A stretch of DNA of 64,000 nucleotides from Clostridium ganghwense (lineage in GTDB: Bacteria; Bacillota; Clostridia; Clostridiales; Clostridiaceae), in contig NZ_JAPQES010000006.1 of the NCBI RefSeq assembly GCF_026735165.1, positions 1 through 64,000 of the forward strand. Direction: 5' to 3'. Positions 40,654 to 49,513 of this stretch are shown here, one piece after another. The notes beneath the pieces were generated by a model that saw nothing but the letters and a program-made list of their open reading frames with translations, did no database searches and was not told the DNA's origin. Both the position numbers and the translations under genes were made by a program. The stretch's first letter is position 1, and every line of letters begins with the position of its first letter.

Positions 40654-41416
40654 TTAATCCCCCCACATGAGTTGCTAAAACACGATGAGGAACCCCATGT
40701 GCTATTAAATCAACTGGACATCCATAAACTTTTGTAATAACATCATTACTCATTTCTGCTTTTCCATGATAATATAACTCTTTATTTATGCAAGCTATAC
40801 TTGTAACATAAGCAGAAACTACTCCTATATCATGAGTTACAAGTATAATAGTAATTTCTTTGTTTAACTCTTTTAATAATTTGTATATCTCAGTTTTAGT
40901 TTGAGCATCTAAACTTGCTGTAGGCTCATCTAAAAGTAAAATTTTAGGTTCTAATGTAAGAGCTCTTGCAATTAATACTCTTTGAAGTTGACCTCCTGAC
41001 AACTGACCAATCTGCCTACTCTTTAAATGATATATATGGAGTTTTTTCATTATTTCATAAGCATTTTCTTTGTCTTTTTGACTAAACTTGTAAAAAGGCA
41101 TAAACCCTTTGTGTAATTTCCCCATTAAAATAACATCTTCAACACTAATGGGAAAGCTTTTGTCAAATTTAGAAAATTGAGGTACATAACCAATGAAACT
41201 CCTAGTCTTTTTAGGCACACTTTGTAAAACCTTTATTTCTCCATGCTTTGGTTCCTTAAATCCTAAAATAAGCTTTAGTAAAGTACTCTTTCCTCCACCA
41301 TTAGGACCTAAGACAGCCAAAAATTCTTTTTCTTTTACTTCTAAATTTATATTTTTTAGAGCACAAACATCATCATAGTAAACACTAGCTTTACTTATTT
41401 CAATTAATTTATTCAT
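40646..41416 (-). CDS. Metal ABC transporter ATP-binding protein (ZnuC/MntA-like)
   Basis: The 256-residue ATPase has Walker A GPNGGGKST, signature LSGGQLQRVLIARAL, Walker B ILLLDEPTASLD and the switch His of LVTHDIG. I start at the ATG at 41416, with AAAGGAGG 4 bases upstream; the longer in-frame reading to 41470 would run through the palindrome in the leader. It is the first gene of a two-gene operon with the permease and lies behind a perfect consensus promoter. Confidence 0.93.
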   Translation of the reverse strand: MNKLIEISKASVYYDDVCALKNINLEVKEKEFLAVLGPNGGGKSTLLKLILGFKEPKHGEIKVLQSVPKKTRSFIGYVPQFSKFDKSFPISVEDVILMGKLHKGFMPFYKFSQKDKENAYEIMKKLHIYHLKSRQIGQLSGGQLQRVLIARALTLEPKILLLDEPTASLDAQTKTEIYKLLKELNKEITIILVTHDIGVVSAYVTSIACINKELYYHGKAEMSNDVITKVYGCPVDLIAHGVPHRVLATHVGGLND

Positions 41417-41451
41417 AAGCCCTCCTTTAAATATAGAATTTGTTAACTTGT

Positions 41452-41471
41452 AATGGAGTAATAACTCCATT
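41452..41471. promoter_or_regulatory. Palindrome in the leader of the metal transporter, candidate operator
   Basis: AATGGAGT and ACTCCATT form a perfect 8-base inverted repeat with a 4-base spacer, about 40-60 bases after the predicted start site and upstream of the ribosome binding site. A metal-responsive repressor site is plausible; the sequence does not clearly match the Fur or Zur consensus. Confidence 0.35.
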
Positions 41472-41518
41472 TGAATTCAATAGTTAATAATGCATATCAT
41501 TTGCAAGTTACGCTCTAA

Positions 41519-41547
41519 ATTATATATTTAATACTAATTATTGTCAA
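41519..41547 (-). promoter_or_regulatory. Consensus promoter of the metal transporter operon
   Basis: TTGACA (41542-41547), 17 bases, TATAAT (41519-41524) on the minus strand, a perfect sigma-A match. Confidence 0.8.
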
Positions 41548-41660
41548 TATAATGAATGCTTAATCATTAATGCTAATTAATTTTATAACTGGAATTAAAA
41601 TACTCATAAAACTTTTAAATAAGGAAAAAATATTATTGAATATTTTTAGGAGGGTTAATA

Positions 41661-41969
41661 ATGAAAAACTTTTTAATTTCTGGTATTGCAGATATTATCT
41701 TAATACTAGCTTCATATTATTTATTTAAATCTGTAATAAGTGGACCTACAAGGCACAAAATATATGAGAGATTTTTAAGTTCCTTTGCAAAATTTGTCAT
41801 ATATATTTTTGTAGTATCTGTAATAATAACAGGCGTCACTGCCCTTATTTTTTATAAAACTCGTTTTATTGGTTATTTAAACATAATAGCTCCTGCTATT
41901 GTTTCAATATTTATTGGGTTTGTAATATCTACTGTTCCAACAAGAGGCATTGGCGATAAAAACAAATAA
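41661..41969 (+). CDS. Small membrane protein of unknown function
   Basis: A 102-residue protein has three hydrophobic segments (about 5-25, 44-66 and 73-94) and little else; I do not recognise the family. AGGAGG precedes the ATG at good spacing, and a clear terminator follows, so it is very likely a real, separately transcribed gene. It is divergent from the metal transporter across 190 bases, but nothing links it functionally. Confidence 0.8.
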   Translation: MKNFLISGIADIILILASYYLFKSVISGPTRHKIYERFLSSFAKFVIYIFVVSVIITGVTALIFYKTRFIGYLNIIAPAIVSIFIGFVISTVPTRGIGDKNK

Positions 41970-41985
41970 TAATATTAAAAAATTT

Positions 41986-42023
41986 AAAGAACCTAAAAAT
42001 TCTATAGGTTCTTTAATTTTTTG
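41986..42023 (+). terminator. Terminator of the small membrane protein gene
   Basis: AAAGAACCTA and TAGGTTCTTT pair around a 9-base loop and are followed by AATTTTTT. Confidence 0.75.
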
Positions 42024-42189
42024 TAATGTTATCATTTTTAAAATTATATACCATAATATAATAATATGTTATATAATTTATTTATATGCGGTTTTTTTAA
42101 TTCAATCATAATTATACTTAAACTAAACATCATACTCATAATAAGAGAAATTTATCTCTTCTTAAAAAATTAAATAAGGAGAATATCAC

Positions 42190-42402
42190 ATGCTTAATAC
42201 AGACCTGATAAATATTTTAGCAAATCTATTCTTAGGAATGAGTGTTGTAGGTACAATCATCATTATACTGTTATTCTTAATAACAAAATTATTCAAAATA
42301 GAAAAATTCAGTAAAATATTACCCCTTCTTTGTATAATTTTTTCTATAACCTGGATTTTAAATATAGGCTGTAACATTTATTTATTATTTTTTACCTCCT
42401 AA
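42190..42402 (+). CDS. Small two-segment membrane protein, unknown
   Basis: A 70-residue protein has two hydrophobic segments (about 12-33 and 42-67) joined by a short basic loop (KLFKIEKFSK). AAGGAG lies 8 bases before the ATG. No family is recognised. The gene is short and AT-rich, so the call rests on the ribosome binding site and the coherent membrane pattern. Confidence 0.6.
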   Translation: MLNTDLINILANLFLGMSVVGTIIIILLFLITKLFKIEKFSKILPLLCIIFSITWILNIGCNIYLLFFTS

Positions 42403-42512
42403 ACGTGGTATGGAAAGTGTAAAAAGGAGTTCTAAAAAACATACTTTAATTCGGCACCAATAAATAAAATGAATACATATACAATAAAAAATAAAAAATT
42501 TCAAAAATTTTA

Positions 42513-42541
42513 TTGACTTTTTTAGTTCAACGTTATATAAT
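42513..42541 (+). promoter_or_regulatory. tRNA-Pro promoter
   Basis: TTGACT (42513-42518), 17 bases, TATAAT (42536-42541), 12 bases before the tRNA. Confidence 0.85.
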
Positions 42542-42553
42542 ATAATTCGTTGA

Positions 42554-42629
42554 CGGGGTGTGGCGCAGATGGTAGCGCGCATGGTTTGGGACCATGAGGC
42601 CGCGGGTTCGAGACCTGCCACCCCGACCA
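42554..42629 (+). tRNA. tRNA-Pro (TGG)
   Basis: A 76-base cloverleaf with acceptor CGGGGTG/CACCCCG, anticodon TGG in ATGGTTTGGGACCAT, T-arm GGTTCGAGACC and encoded CCA. Confidence 0.97.
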
Positions 42630-42630
42630 A

Positions 42631-42664
42631 GAAGTTATTCATTGAATAGCTTCTTTTTTTTTAC
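42631..42664 (+). terminator. tRNA-Pro terminator
   Basis: GAAGTTATTC and GAATAGCTTC pair around a 3-base loop, followed by nine T residues. Confidence 0.88.
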
Positions 42665-42772
42665 TCATAATTACTTTCATAATTGGTATATAATAGGTTA
42701 TTATTGTGAAAAATGAATATGATATCTTAAACTTCATTTTAACAATGTTTTATATGAAAGGAAGAATATTAC

Positions 42773-44119
42773 ATGAACACTAACTATGATGAGTTATTTA
42801 AAACCTTAATAAAAGCCTATTACAACGAAAGTTTTGAAGAAACAGTATTAAAGTTACTATCAAATGAATCACTTGATAAAACAGCTTTAAGCAGAGTAAT
42901 TTCTTCTCTATGCGGCGTAGATATTAAATACGATAATAATTATACTGAAAATTTAAAGAAAGCTATAGCTAACTATGAAATACATCATAAAATAGTTCAA
43001 AAAATAAAAAACTGTTCTATGGATTGTGTAAATTCTACTGGGAAAACCCTATGTCAAACTTCTTGTCCTTTTGACGCAATTCTAATAGATAAAGATACAC
43101 ATAAAACTTATATTGATAATAATAAATGTACCGACTGTGGATTTTGTGTAGATGTTTGTCCTACTGGAAGTATTGTGGATAGAATTGAATTTATACCACT
43201 TATACACTTACTAAATAAGGAATCAACAGTAATAGCTGCCGTTGCCCCTTCAATCATTGGACAATTTGGTGAAAATGTAACTATTCATCAGCTTAGAACT
43301 GCATTTAAAAAAATAGGATTCACAGATATGGTTGAAGTTGCATTTTTTGCAGATATGTTAACCATTAAAGAAGCTGTTGAATTCAATACTCTTGTAAAAA
43401 CTAAGGATGATTTTATGATAACATCTTGCTGCTGTCCTATGTGGATAGGTATGTTAAAGAGACTATATAGTAACTTAATAGATCATGTATCTCCTTCAGT
43501 TTCTCCTATGATTGCTTCAGGTAAAGTATTAAAAACACTAAATCCTCATTGCAAAGTTGTATTCATTGGACCTTGTATTGCAAAAAAAGCAGAAGCTAAA
43601 GAAAAAGACCTTATAGGAATTATAGATTACGTTTTAACTTTTCAGGAACTTAAAGATATATTTGTTTCTTTAAATATATCTCCTGAAGAACTTGAAGAAG
43701 ATACCTCTACAGAATATGCCTCAAGAGAAGGTCGAATATACGCTCGTACAGGTGGTGTTTCAATAGCAATTAGTGAAGCAATTGAAAATTTATTTCCTGA
43801 AAAAGCAAAATTCTTAAAAGTTATACACGGTGACGGGGTTAAGGAATGTCGTGAAATCTTAAATAAACTTGAAAAGGGAGAAATACATGCTAACTTTATA
43901 GAAGGAATGGGCTGTATCGGAGGATGTGTTGGAGGCCCTAAAGTAAATATCCCTAAAGAAAAAGGAAAAGAACTTGTTGATAAATTTGCAGAAAACTCAG
44001 AAATTCAAATTTCTTTAAACAATGAATGTATGAACAATATACTTAAACAAATAAATATTAATTCTGTTCAAGATTTTACTGATAAAGAAAAAGTTAGAAT
44101 TTTCAAGAGGGATTTATAA
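42773..44119 (+). CDS. [FeFe]-hydrogenase-like iron-sulfur protein, group D/sensory-like
   Basis: The 448 residues hold an N-terminal helical region, two ferredoxin-type 4Fe-4S cysteine sets (C81-C98 and C119-C129), and an H-cluster domain. The three H-cluster motifs are altered: L1 reads TSCCCP (217-222) instead of TSCCP, L2 reads GPCIAKKAE (266-274) instead of MPC, and L3 EGMGCIGGCVGG (377-388). The four cluster cysteines (L1, L2 and two in L3) are kept. This pattern resembles the small, slow putative sensory group D enzymes rather than the main hydrogen-producing clostridial hydrogenase. It is monocistronic, with no maturation genes nearby. Function as H2 sensor is inference. Confidence 0.85.
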   Translation: MNTNYDELFKTLIKAYYNESFEETVLKLLSNESLDKTALSRVISSLCGVDIKYDNNYTENLKKAIANYEIHHKIVQKIKNCSMDCVNSTGKTLCQTSCPFDAILIDKDTHKTYIDNNKCTDCGFCVDVCPTGSIVDRIEFIPLIHLLNKESTVIAAVAPSIIGQFGENVTIHQLRTAFKKIGFTDMVEVAFFADMLTIKEAVEFNTLVKTKDDFMITSCCCPMWIGMLKRLYSNLIDHVSPSVSPMIASGKVLKTLNPHCKVVFIGPCIAKKAEAKEKDLIGIIDYVLTFQELKDIFVSLNISPEELEEDTSTEYASREGRIYARTGGVSIAISEAIENLFPEKAKFLKVIHGDGVKECREILNKLEKGEIHANFIEGMGCIGGCVGGPKVNIPKEKGKELVDKFAENSEIQISLNNECMNNILKQININSVQDFTDKEKVRIFKRDL

Positions 44120-44278
44120 CATATCATTTATAACATATCATTTTTAATATATATTTTAAACATCCTAAACATATTCTTAAAGAATATTATATAAAATTAA
44201 GGCGATATAGGATTTTATATACTACAACATAAAATCTTATGATAAAATAATATTACTGATATTATGGGGGGTGGTACT

Positions 44279-44803
44279 TTGAATACTATTTTAAAGAGAA
44301 TAGAAAATAGAGATATTGCTATTTTAAAAGTAATAAATAATTCACTACGTTGTAAAACTTTAGATTTTGTAATGCCTCCTATAACTTATTTAGGGTCTGT
44401 ACTATTTTCAATAGTGTTTTGTATAATCACTATACTACATTCTAATGAAACTATTCACGACTTAGGTGTAAAATCTTGTATAGCCCTAGCATTCAGCTCA
44501 GCTGTAACTCAATTAATTAAAACTTCTGTTAATAGGATTAGGCCATTTCTAAAAATAAGTAACCTAAACATTAAAAAGATAGGAATAGATGAATATTCTT
44601 TTCCATCTGGTCATACAACTGCAGCTTTTTCAATGGCAATTACAACAGCTCTTTTTTATCCAAGTATAGCTATAGTAAGTATAGTATTAGCTTGCTCTGT
44701 TGGTATTTCTAGAATGTATCTTGGTGTACATTATCCAACTGATGTTTTGGCTGGATCTTTTTTAGGAACACTTTCTTCTATTTTAGTTTATCTTTTTACT
44801 TAA
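44279..44803 (+). CDS. PAP2-family membrane phosphatase
   Basis: This integral membrane phosphatase has about five hydrophobic segments and the three PAP2 motifs: KTSVNRIRPF, PSGHTTAAFS and SRMYLGVHYPTDVLAG. Such enzymes remove phosphate from undecaprenyl pyrophosphate or phosphatidate/phosphatidylglycerol phosphate. I prefer the TTG at 44279 because GGGGGTGG lies just upstream; the in-frame ATG at 44264 overlaps that site and has none of its own. About 174 residues. The lipid substrate cannot be decided. Confidence 0.88.
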   Translation: MNTILKRIENRDIAILKVINNSLRCKTLDFVMPPITYLGSVLFSIVFCIITILHSNETIHDLGVKSCIALAFSSAVTQLIKTSVNRIRPFLKISNLNIKKIGIDEYSFPSGHTTAAFSMAITTALFYPSIAIVSIVLACSVGISRMYLGVHYPTDVLAGSFLGTLSSILVYLFT

Positions 44804-44854
44804 TATCGTAAAATTTATAAATTTCTAATTATTACACTATAAGAGGTGAAGTAC

Positions 44855-45511
44855 ATGTTAACTAATATAAAAGCTGCCATATTTGATATGGATGGAACTT
44901 TAATAGACTCTATGTGGGTTTGGTCAAAAATAGATGTAGATTTTTTAAAAAACCGAAATATAAAATGTCCTGAAGACTTAAAGTCTCAGATAGAACACTT
45001 AAGCTTTGAAGAAACAGCTATGTATTTTAAAGAAAGATTTAAATTAAAAGAAACTGTTGAACAAATCATAGACGAATGGAATAATATGGCTTTAGAAGAA
45101 TATAAAACTAATATAAAGCTTAAATATGGTGCAAAAAAATATTTAGATATATTAAAAGCTCTTGGCATAAAGATTGCTCTTGCAACAAGTAACTGCTCAT
45201 TATTACTTGAAGCAGCCCTAAAAGCAACCGGTATATATGAATATTTTGATGTAATAACAAGAACAGATGAGGTTTCTCGCGGAAAACAATTTCCTGATGT
45301 TTATTTATTAACAGCTGAACGATTAGGTGTTAAACCTGATGAATGCATCGTTTTTGAAGATATTTTACCAGCCGTAATAGGTGCTAAAGCAGCAGGAATG
45401 AAGGTTATCGGAATACATGATGACTATTCTAGCTACCAAAAAGAAGATATTTCAAATATTGCTGATAAATATATATATGAATATTCAGAGCTTATTGAAA
45501 AAGCTATATAA
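44855..45511 (+). CDS. HAD-superfamily phosphatase
   Basis: A soluble 218-residue hydrolase has the HAD nucleophile motif AIFDMDGTLIDS at the N-terminus, a helical cap, motif II IALATSN and the acidic motif VFEDILPAVIGAKAAGM. Such proteins dephosphorylate sugar phosphates or nucleotides; the substrate is unknown. I chose the ATG at 44855 with GAGGTG 6 bases upstream over the in-frame GTG at 44846. It lies 51 bases after the PAP2 gene on the same strand. Confidence 0.9.
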   Translation: MLTNIKAAIFDMDGTLIDSMWVWSKIDVDFLKNRNIKCPEDLKSQIEHLSFEETAMYFKERFKLKETVEQIIDEWNNMALEEYKTNIKLKYGAKKYLDILKALGIKIALATSNCSLLLEAALKATGIYEYFDVITRTDEVSRGKQFPDVYLLTAERLGVKPDECIVFEDILPAVIGAKAAGMKVIGIHDDYSSYQKEDISNIADKYIYEYSELIEKAI

Positions 45512-45537
45512 CTCTTGTGCATACAAGAGTTTTTTTG
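45510..45537 (+). terminator. Terminator after the HAD gene
   Basis: AACTCTTGT and ACAAGAGTT pair around GCAT and are followed by T residues. Confidence 0.88.
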
Positions 45538-45594
45538 TTATCATTTCTCATATTAATGAATATACTATATCATAATACTTTCTAAGGAGAGATT

Positions 45595-46038
45595 TTGTTG
45601 TTTTTTCTAATCTTTTTATTACTTATACTTCTTTGTGCCTTCTTATTCATTTATTCTAATATGAATAAAAAAATCTCTAATCAAAAAAAGCAACTTATCT
45701 TTCTTGTAAAAAATAACGATGAGTTAAAAGATAAGTTATTAGAGCAAAATTTGACTAAACAAAACAATTACAATGTCACTTCTTCTGAAGTAATTGAAAT
45801 TAAATATAAACATCCAAATTTCAGCTCTATCACTACACCTGAAAACTGTATTCTTTATGCTGCTCCTTTTGAAAATTCCCCAGTAGTTTCTGAAGTATCC
45901 CAAAATACTCCTGTGGAAATACAAGATAGTGCAATTATTTCAAATACTACTTGGTACGAGGTTAATATTCCCTCTTCTGAACGAATCAACAGCAAAGGAT
46001 GGATAAAGCAAGACAGCCTTTTAATTGATAAATTTTAA
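45595..46038 (+). CDS. Membrane-anchored SH3-like protein
   Basis: A 147-residue protein has one N-terminal membrane segment (about 2-20), a short coiled-coil linker rich in Lys, Asn and Gln (about 22-55), and a C-terminal bacterial SH3-like fold (CILYAAPFENSPVVSEVSQ, TWYEVNI, GWIKQDSL). The domain suggests wall binding. The start is TTG; AAGGAG lies 5 bases before 45595 and 8 before a second TTG at 45598, so either is possible. Confidence 0.78.
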   Translation: MLFFLIFLLLILLCAFLFIYSNMNKKISNQKKQLIFLVKNNDELKDKLLEQNLTKQNNYNVTSSEVIEIKYKHPNFSSITTPENCILYAAPFENSPVVSEVSQNTPVEIQDSAIISNTTWYEVNIPSSERINSKGWIKQDSLLIDKF

Positions 46039-46054
46039 AAATAGAGTTAGTAAA

Positions 46055-46091
46055 AAGGCATAAAGTCTTAAATTTAAAGACCCTATGCCTT
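46055..46091. terminator. Bidirectional terminator
   Basis: AAGGCATA-type arms pair over 15 bases with minor mismatches between two convergent genes, with T residues on both sides. Confidence 0.75.
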
Positions 46092-46114
46092 ACATACTTT
46101 TTTGTAATAATGTT

Positions 46115-47044
46115 TTATTTATTAAAATTCATACCCTGATATAAATCTTCATCCTTTAACTTTCTATCAATATCATTTAAAACTTCCCATTTCTTTAAAC
46201 TCCACATAGGTCCAATTATAAGATTTCTAGGTGCATCCCCTGTTAACCTATGAATTACAATATTTTGAGGCAATAAAGTTATAGCTTCACAAAGCAAATC
46301 TATATACTCATCTTTCTCCAAAAACTTTAGCTTTTCCTCTTCATACAATTTAACTAAAGGAGTTCCTTTGAGTAAATGAAGTAAGTGTAACTTTATACCC
46401 TGTATATCCTTATGAGATAAATACTTTATTGTATTTATCATATCTTCTCTATTTTCTCCTGGAAGCCCTAAAATAGTATGTACAACAACATCAACATTTC
46501 TTTTTCTAAGTCTTAATAACGCATCTTCAAATATCTCTAAGGTATATCCTCTATTTATTAACTTAGCTACTCTTTCATTAGAAGTTTGAAGTCCTAGCTC
46601 TACCCAAGTATATAGTCTATCATTATATTCACTTATTAACTCTATAATTTCTTCACTTAAACAATCTGGCCTAGTAGCAATGGCAAGAGCTACAACGCCC
46701 TCTTGGTTTACAGCCTCTTCATATTTTTTTCTTAACTCTTCAACTTCTGCATAAGTATTTGTATAAGCTTGAAAATAGGCTATATACTTTCCACTTTTCC
46801 ATTTTTTCTTCATCATTTCTTTAATATCTTCAAATTGACGAGTTATACAAAAATTTCTATCACCAGCAAAATCTCCAGAACCTCTTTCGCTGCAATATAA
46901 GCAACCCCCTCGACTTATGGTTCCATCTCTGTTCGGACATGAAAAGCCTGCGTCTAAGGAAATTTTAAATACCTTTTCTCCAAATTTATCTCTCAAAAAA
47001 TAATTTAAATTATAATACCTTTTATCTCCCCAAATTTTCTTCAT
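46115..47044 (-). CDS. Radical SAM protein, YhcC/TIGR01212 type
   Basis: The 309-residue protein has the spaced cysteines CPNRDGTISRGGCLYC of this radical SAM family near the N-terminus, then GLQTSNERVAKLINRGYTL and VVHTILGLPGENREDM, seen in Elp3-like barrel proteins. Its reaction is not established. I chose the ATG at 47044, with AAGGAG 6 bases upstream, over the reading from 47083. It lies 67 bases after the lipoprotein gene on the same strand. Confidence 0.9.
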   Translation of the reverse strand: MKKIWGDKRYYNLNYFLRDKFGEKVFKISLDAGFSCPNRDGTISRGGCLYCSERGSGDFAGDRNFCITRQFEDIKEMMKKKWKSGKYIAYFQAYTNTYAEVEELRKKYEEAVNQEGVVALAIATRPDCLSEEIIELISEYNDRLYTWVELGLQTSNERVAKLINRGYTLEIFEDALLRLRKRNVDVVVHTILGLPGENREDMINTIKYLSHKDIQGIKLHLLHLLKGTPLVKLYEEEKLKFLEKDEYIDLLCEAITLLPQNIVIHRLTGDAPRNLIIGPMWSLKKWEVLNDIDRKLKDEDLYQGMNFNK

Positions 47045-47111
47045 ATCTCTCTCCTTTGAATAACTAAAAGTGTCCATAGTCATTATACACTACAGACACC
47101 CATACACCAAA

Positions 47112-48203
47112 TTACTTAACTATTTTTTTAAGTTTAAATTCTTTTAAATCCATCTCCCAATTACCTACATATTCATTATCCTTATCAGCCTCAGTTTTAG
47201 GAATTATGCTAAATAACATTTTTTCCTTTTGAAATTCTTGAAGAAGAACTTGAACTTTATTTAATGGATACTCTTCCTCAAACATAGTAGGTATAAGTTC
47301 TCCACTTCCCACATTATAAATTCTTATACATCTTTTACTATTATCTCTTGTTTTATACTGAACAGCTAAAAGTTTTTCATCCATAGAAAACATCATAATT
47401 TCTACATCTGAATTATTTAGTACATCACAAGCTAAAAGTTGTTTACCTATAGGCTTTTCTTTTAAAATAGCACCTGGTGCACCCTCTTTTTGCCCTTTAC
47501 CTTCTCCTTCACCTTTTTGTTCATCATTACCTTGTGTTACCATTGTATCATCCAAAGTTAAAATACCAATAAAAGTATTAGCATCATACGTAGTTATGGC
47601 TATTTTATTTCCTTCATACCCAAATTCTGCAACTCCAAATTCACTTTTAGGAACTATTTGAATTTTCATTTTTGCTTTATCATCTTTTGCATAAGCATAT
47701 TTAGGTAGACCTTGCATATCTATTACTAAATTAGTTTCTACCTCTTTTTCTTTTCTCATTCTTAACATTTTGTTTTTATAAAATATTTCCTTCTTAACAG
47801 AATTTGCAATTTTATCTATTTTATATTCCATTCCTTCTTTAATTACAGTCATCTGCGATTCTGTTATTAACGTTTCTGGTTTGTTAAGATTACACTTAAC
47901 AATCTCCACTTTAAAAATGCCTTCCCCATCTGATTCACTCATTTCTAATATTTTATGTCCTAATATCTTTAAATCATTTTTTGTTAAACTTGCTTGCTCT
48001 GTCTTCACGGTCTCACTTAAAAGCTTGTTACCTAATTCATAATTTTCATTTTTTATAAGCTTTACATAATTATCTACTGTTACACTAGCCATTTTTATAT
48101 CAAAGTTATCTTTTTCCTTCACCTCTTCCACCTTCTTTTTACTACAGCCTATGAAAGAAAAAAACATAAATAATACTAAGATATAACTTATATATTTTTT
48201 CAT
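47112..48203 (-). CDS. Lipoprotein of unknown function
   Basis: The 363-residue protein has a signal peptide with lipobox FSFIGCSKKK (Cys about 20), so it should be anchored outside the membrane. The rest is Lys- and Glu-rich and contains a Gly/Glu/Gln-rich segment (about 225-240) that may be a flexible linker between two beta-rich halves (ITTYDANTFIGILTLDD; LLACDVLNNSDVEIMMFSMDEKLLAVQYK region). I recognise no family. The neighbouring genes give no hint. Confidence 0.82.
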   Translation of the reverse strand: MKKYISYILVLFMFFSFIGCSKKKVEEVKEKDNFDIKMASVTVDNYVKLIKNENYELGNKLLSETVKTEQASLTKNDLKILGHKILEMSESDGEGIFKVEIVKCNLNKPETLITESQMTVIKEGMEYKIDKIANSVKKEIFYKNKMLRMRKEKEVETNLVIDMQGLPKYAYAKDDKAKMKIQIVPKSEFGVAEFGYEGNKIAITTYDANTFIGILTLDDTMVTQGNDEQKGEGEGKGQKEGAPGAILKEKPIGKQLLACDVLNNSDVEIMMFSMDEKLLAVQYKTRDNSKRCIRIYNVGSGELIPTMFEEEYPLNKVQVLLQEFQKEKMLFSIIPKTEADKDNEYVGNWEMDLKEFKLKKIVK

Positions 48204-48345
48204 AGTTATTATCTCCTATCTTGTTCTTATGGTTTATATTTATTTTTCCACTAAAATAAAAATTTAATTTATATAATCATTATTTTTATTAATTTTTATA
48301 TATTTATAAAAAGAAACTTATTATCAATTTTATGGAGGTTTTAAT

Positions 48346-49407
48346 TTGAAAAAATATTTAAGTCTAACCTTTCAATTAGCAGCTGTATTTATAGGCACAA
48401 TTGTTGGAGCTGGACTTGCTTCTGGAGAAGAAATAACTTTATTTTTTGCAAAACATGGATACAAAAGCTTTTGGGGACTCTTAATATGTTTAATTATTTA
48501 TATAACTATGGGATTTATTATTATACATATAAGCATTAAGTATAAATTAAAATCCTATAATGAATTTATCAGATTAGTAAGTCCTGGATTTTTAGGACAA
48601 GTAACAGATGTTATCACAAGTTTTTTTCTTCTAAGTGGTTCTGCTATAATCCTAGCTGGAAGTGGTGCTTTACTTCATCAGTATTTCCATATTTCTAAAT
48701 GGATAGGAATAATATTGATGTCACTCCTTTCATTGTATATTTTACTTAAAGGTACAGAAGGTTTATTAGAAATAAACTCATTTATTGTTCCTTGTCTAAT
48801 AATTATAATAACTACTATTTTTATCCTTTTTGTGGCACTTTCTAAAGATATTGTAAGTGTTACATATATAAAAAGCATTCCATCTTCAAAAAATAATTGG
48901 TTTATATCTGCTTTATTATATGCAGGCTTTAACATAATATCCTGTAGTGGAGTTCTTGTTCCATTAAGTTCTGAGATTAGATTAAAACTCCCTTTAAAAA
49001 TTGCAGTTATATTAGGTTCAATTGGACTTACAATAATAGCTTTTATGATAAACTTTATGCTTATTCTTAACATACCACACATTTTTAAATACGACATACC
49101 ACTTTTATATATAGCTAATCGGTTTGGTACTTTAGTTCAAATTATGCTTCTATGTATTATGTGGCTTGAAATGTTCTCAACTGAAGTTTCTGATATCTAT
49201 AGTTTAGGAAAAACTGTTGAAAACGTATTTAAAATCTCTTATAAAAAATCTGTTATACTTATTTTGTTAATTGCAATACCAATATCTCAATTTGGCTTTG
49301 TTAATTTAATAAACTATGTTTATCCAGCCTTTGGAGCTATAAGTCTTGTTTTTATAGTACAATGTATTATTTTCTATTATAAAGAATGTAAAAAAAACAA
49401 AATCTAG
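48346..49407 (+). CDS. YkvI-family membrane protein, transporter-like
   Basis: A 353-residue integral membrane protein has about ten hydrophobic segments and the start LAAVFIGTIVGAGLASGEEI, typical of the YkvI family, distantly related to amino-acid/polyamine/GerAB-type transporters. The substrate is unknown. The start is TTG, preceded by GGAGG at 7 bases. It is divergent from the lipoprotein gene across 142 bases. Confidence 0.85.
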   Translation: MKKYLSLTFQLAAVFIGTIVGAGLASGEEITLFFAKHGYKSFWGLLICLIIYITMGFIIIHISIKYKLKSYNEFIRLVSPGFLGQVTDVITSFFLLSGSAIILAGSGALLHQYFHISKWIGIILMSLLSLYILLKGTEGLLEINSFIVPCLIIIITTIFILFVALSKDIVSVTYIKSIPSSKNNWFISALLYAGFNIISCSGVLVPLSSEIRLKLPLKIAVILGSIGLTIIAFMINFMLILNIPHIFKYDIPLLYIANRFGTLVQIMLLCIMWLEMFSTEVSDIYSLGKTVENVFKISYKKSVILILLIAIPISQFGFVNLINYVYPAFGAISLVFIVQCIIFYYKECKKNKI

Positions 49408-49513
49408 TTGTTACATTTGAATTAAGAGAATGTTATAAATTTAAAAGTTGACAATTTATAGCTTTAGATTTACATTTAAGTTTAGAAAATGTTTAACAAA
49501 TGAGGTGAAGTTG

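Noticed and set aside
42385-42642. Minus-strand ORF with VAGLEPAASWSQTM
   Set aside because: Antisense translation of tRNA-Pro, another common false annotation.
44116-44150. Tandem repeat of TAACATATCATTT after the hydrogenase-like gene
   Set aside because: Two short AT-rich copies only; most likely chance or slippage without function.
45510-45540. CRISPR-like or phage attachment repeats
   Set aside because: The inverted repeats here and elsewhere are ordinary terminators; no spaced direct-repeat array, integrase or phage gene occurs in the window.
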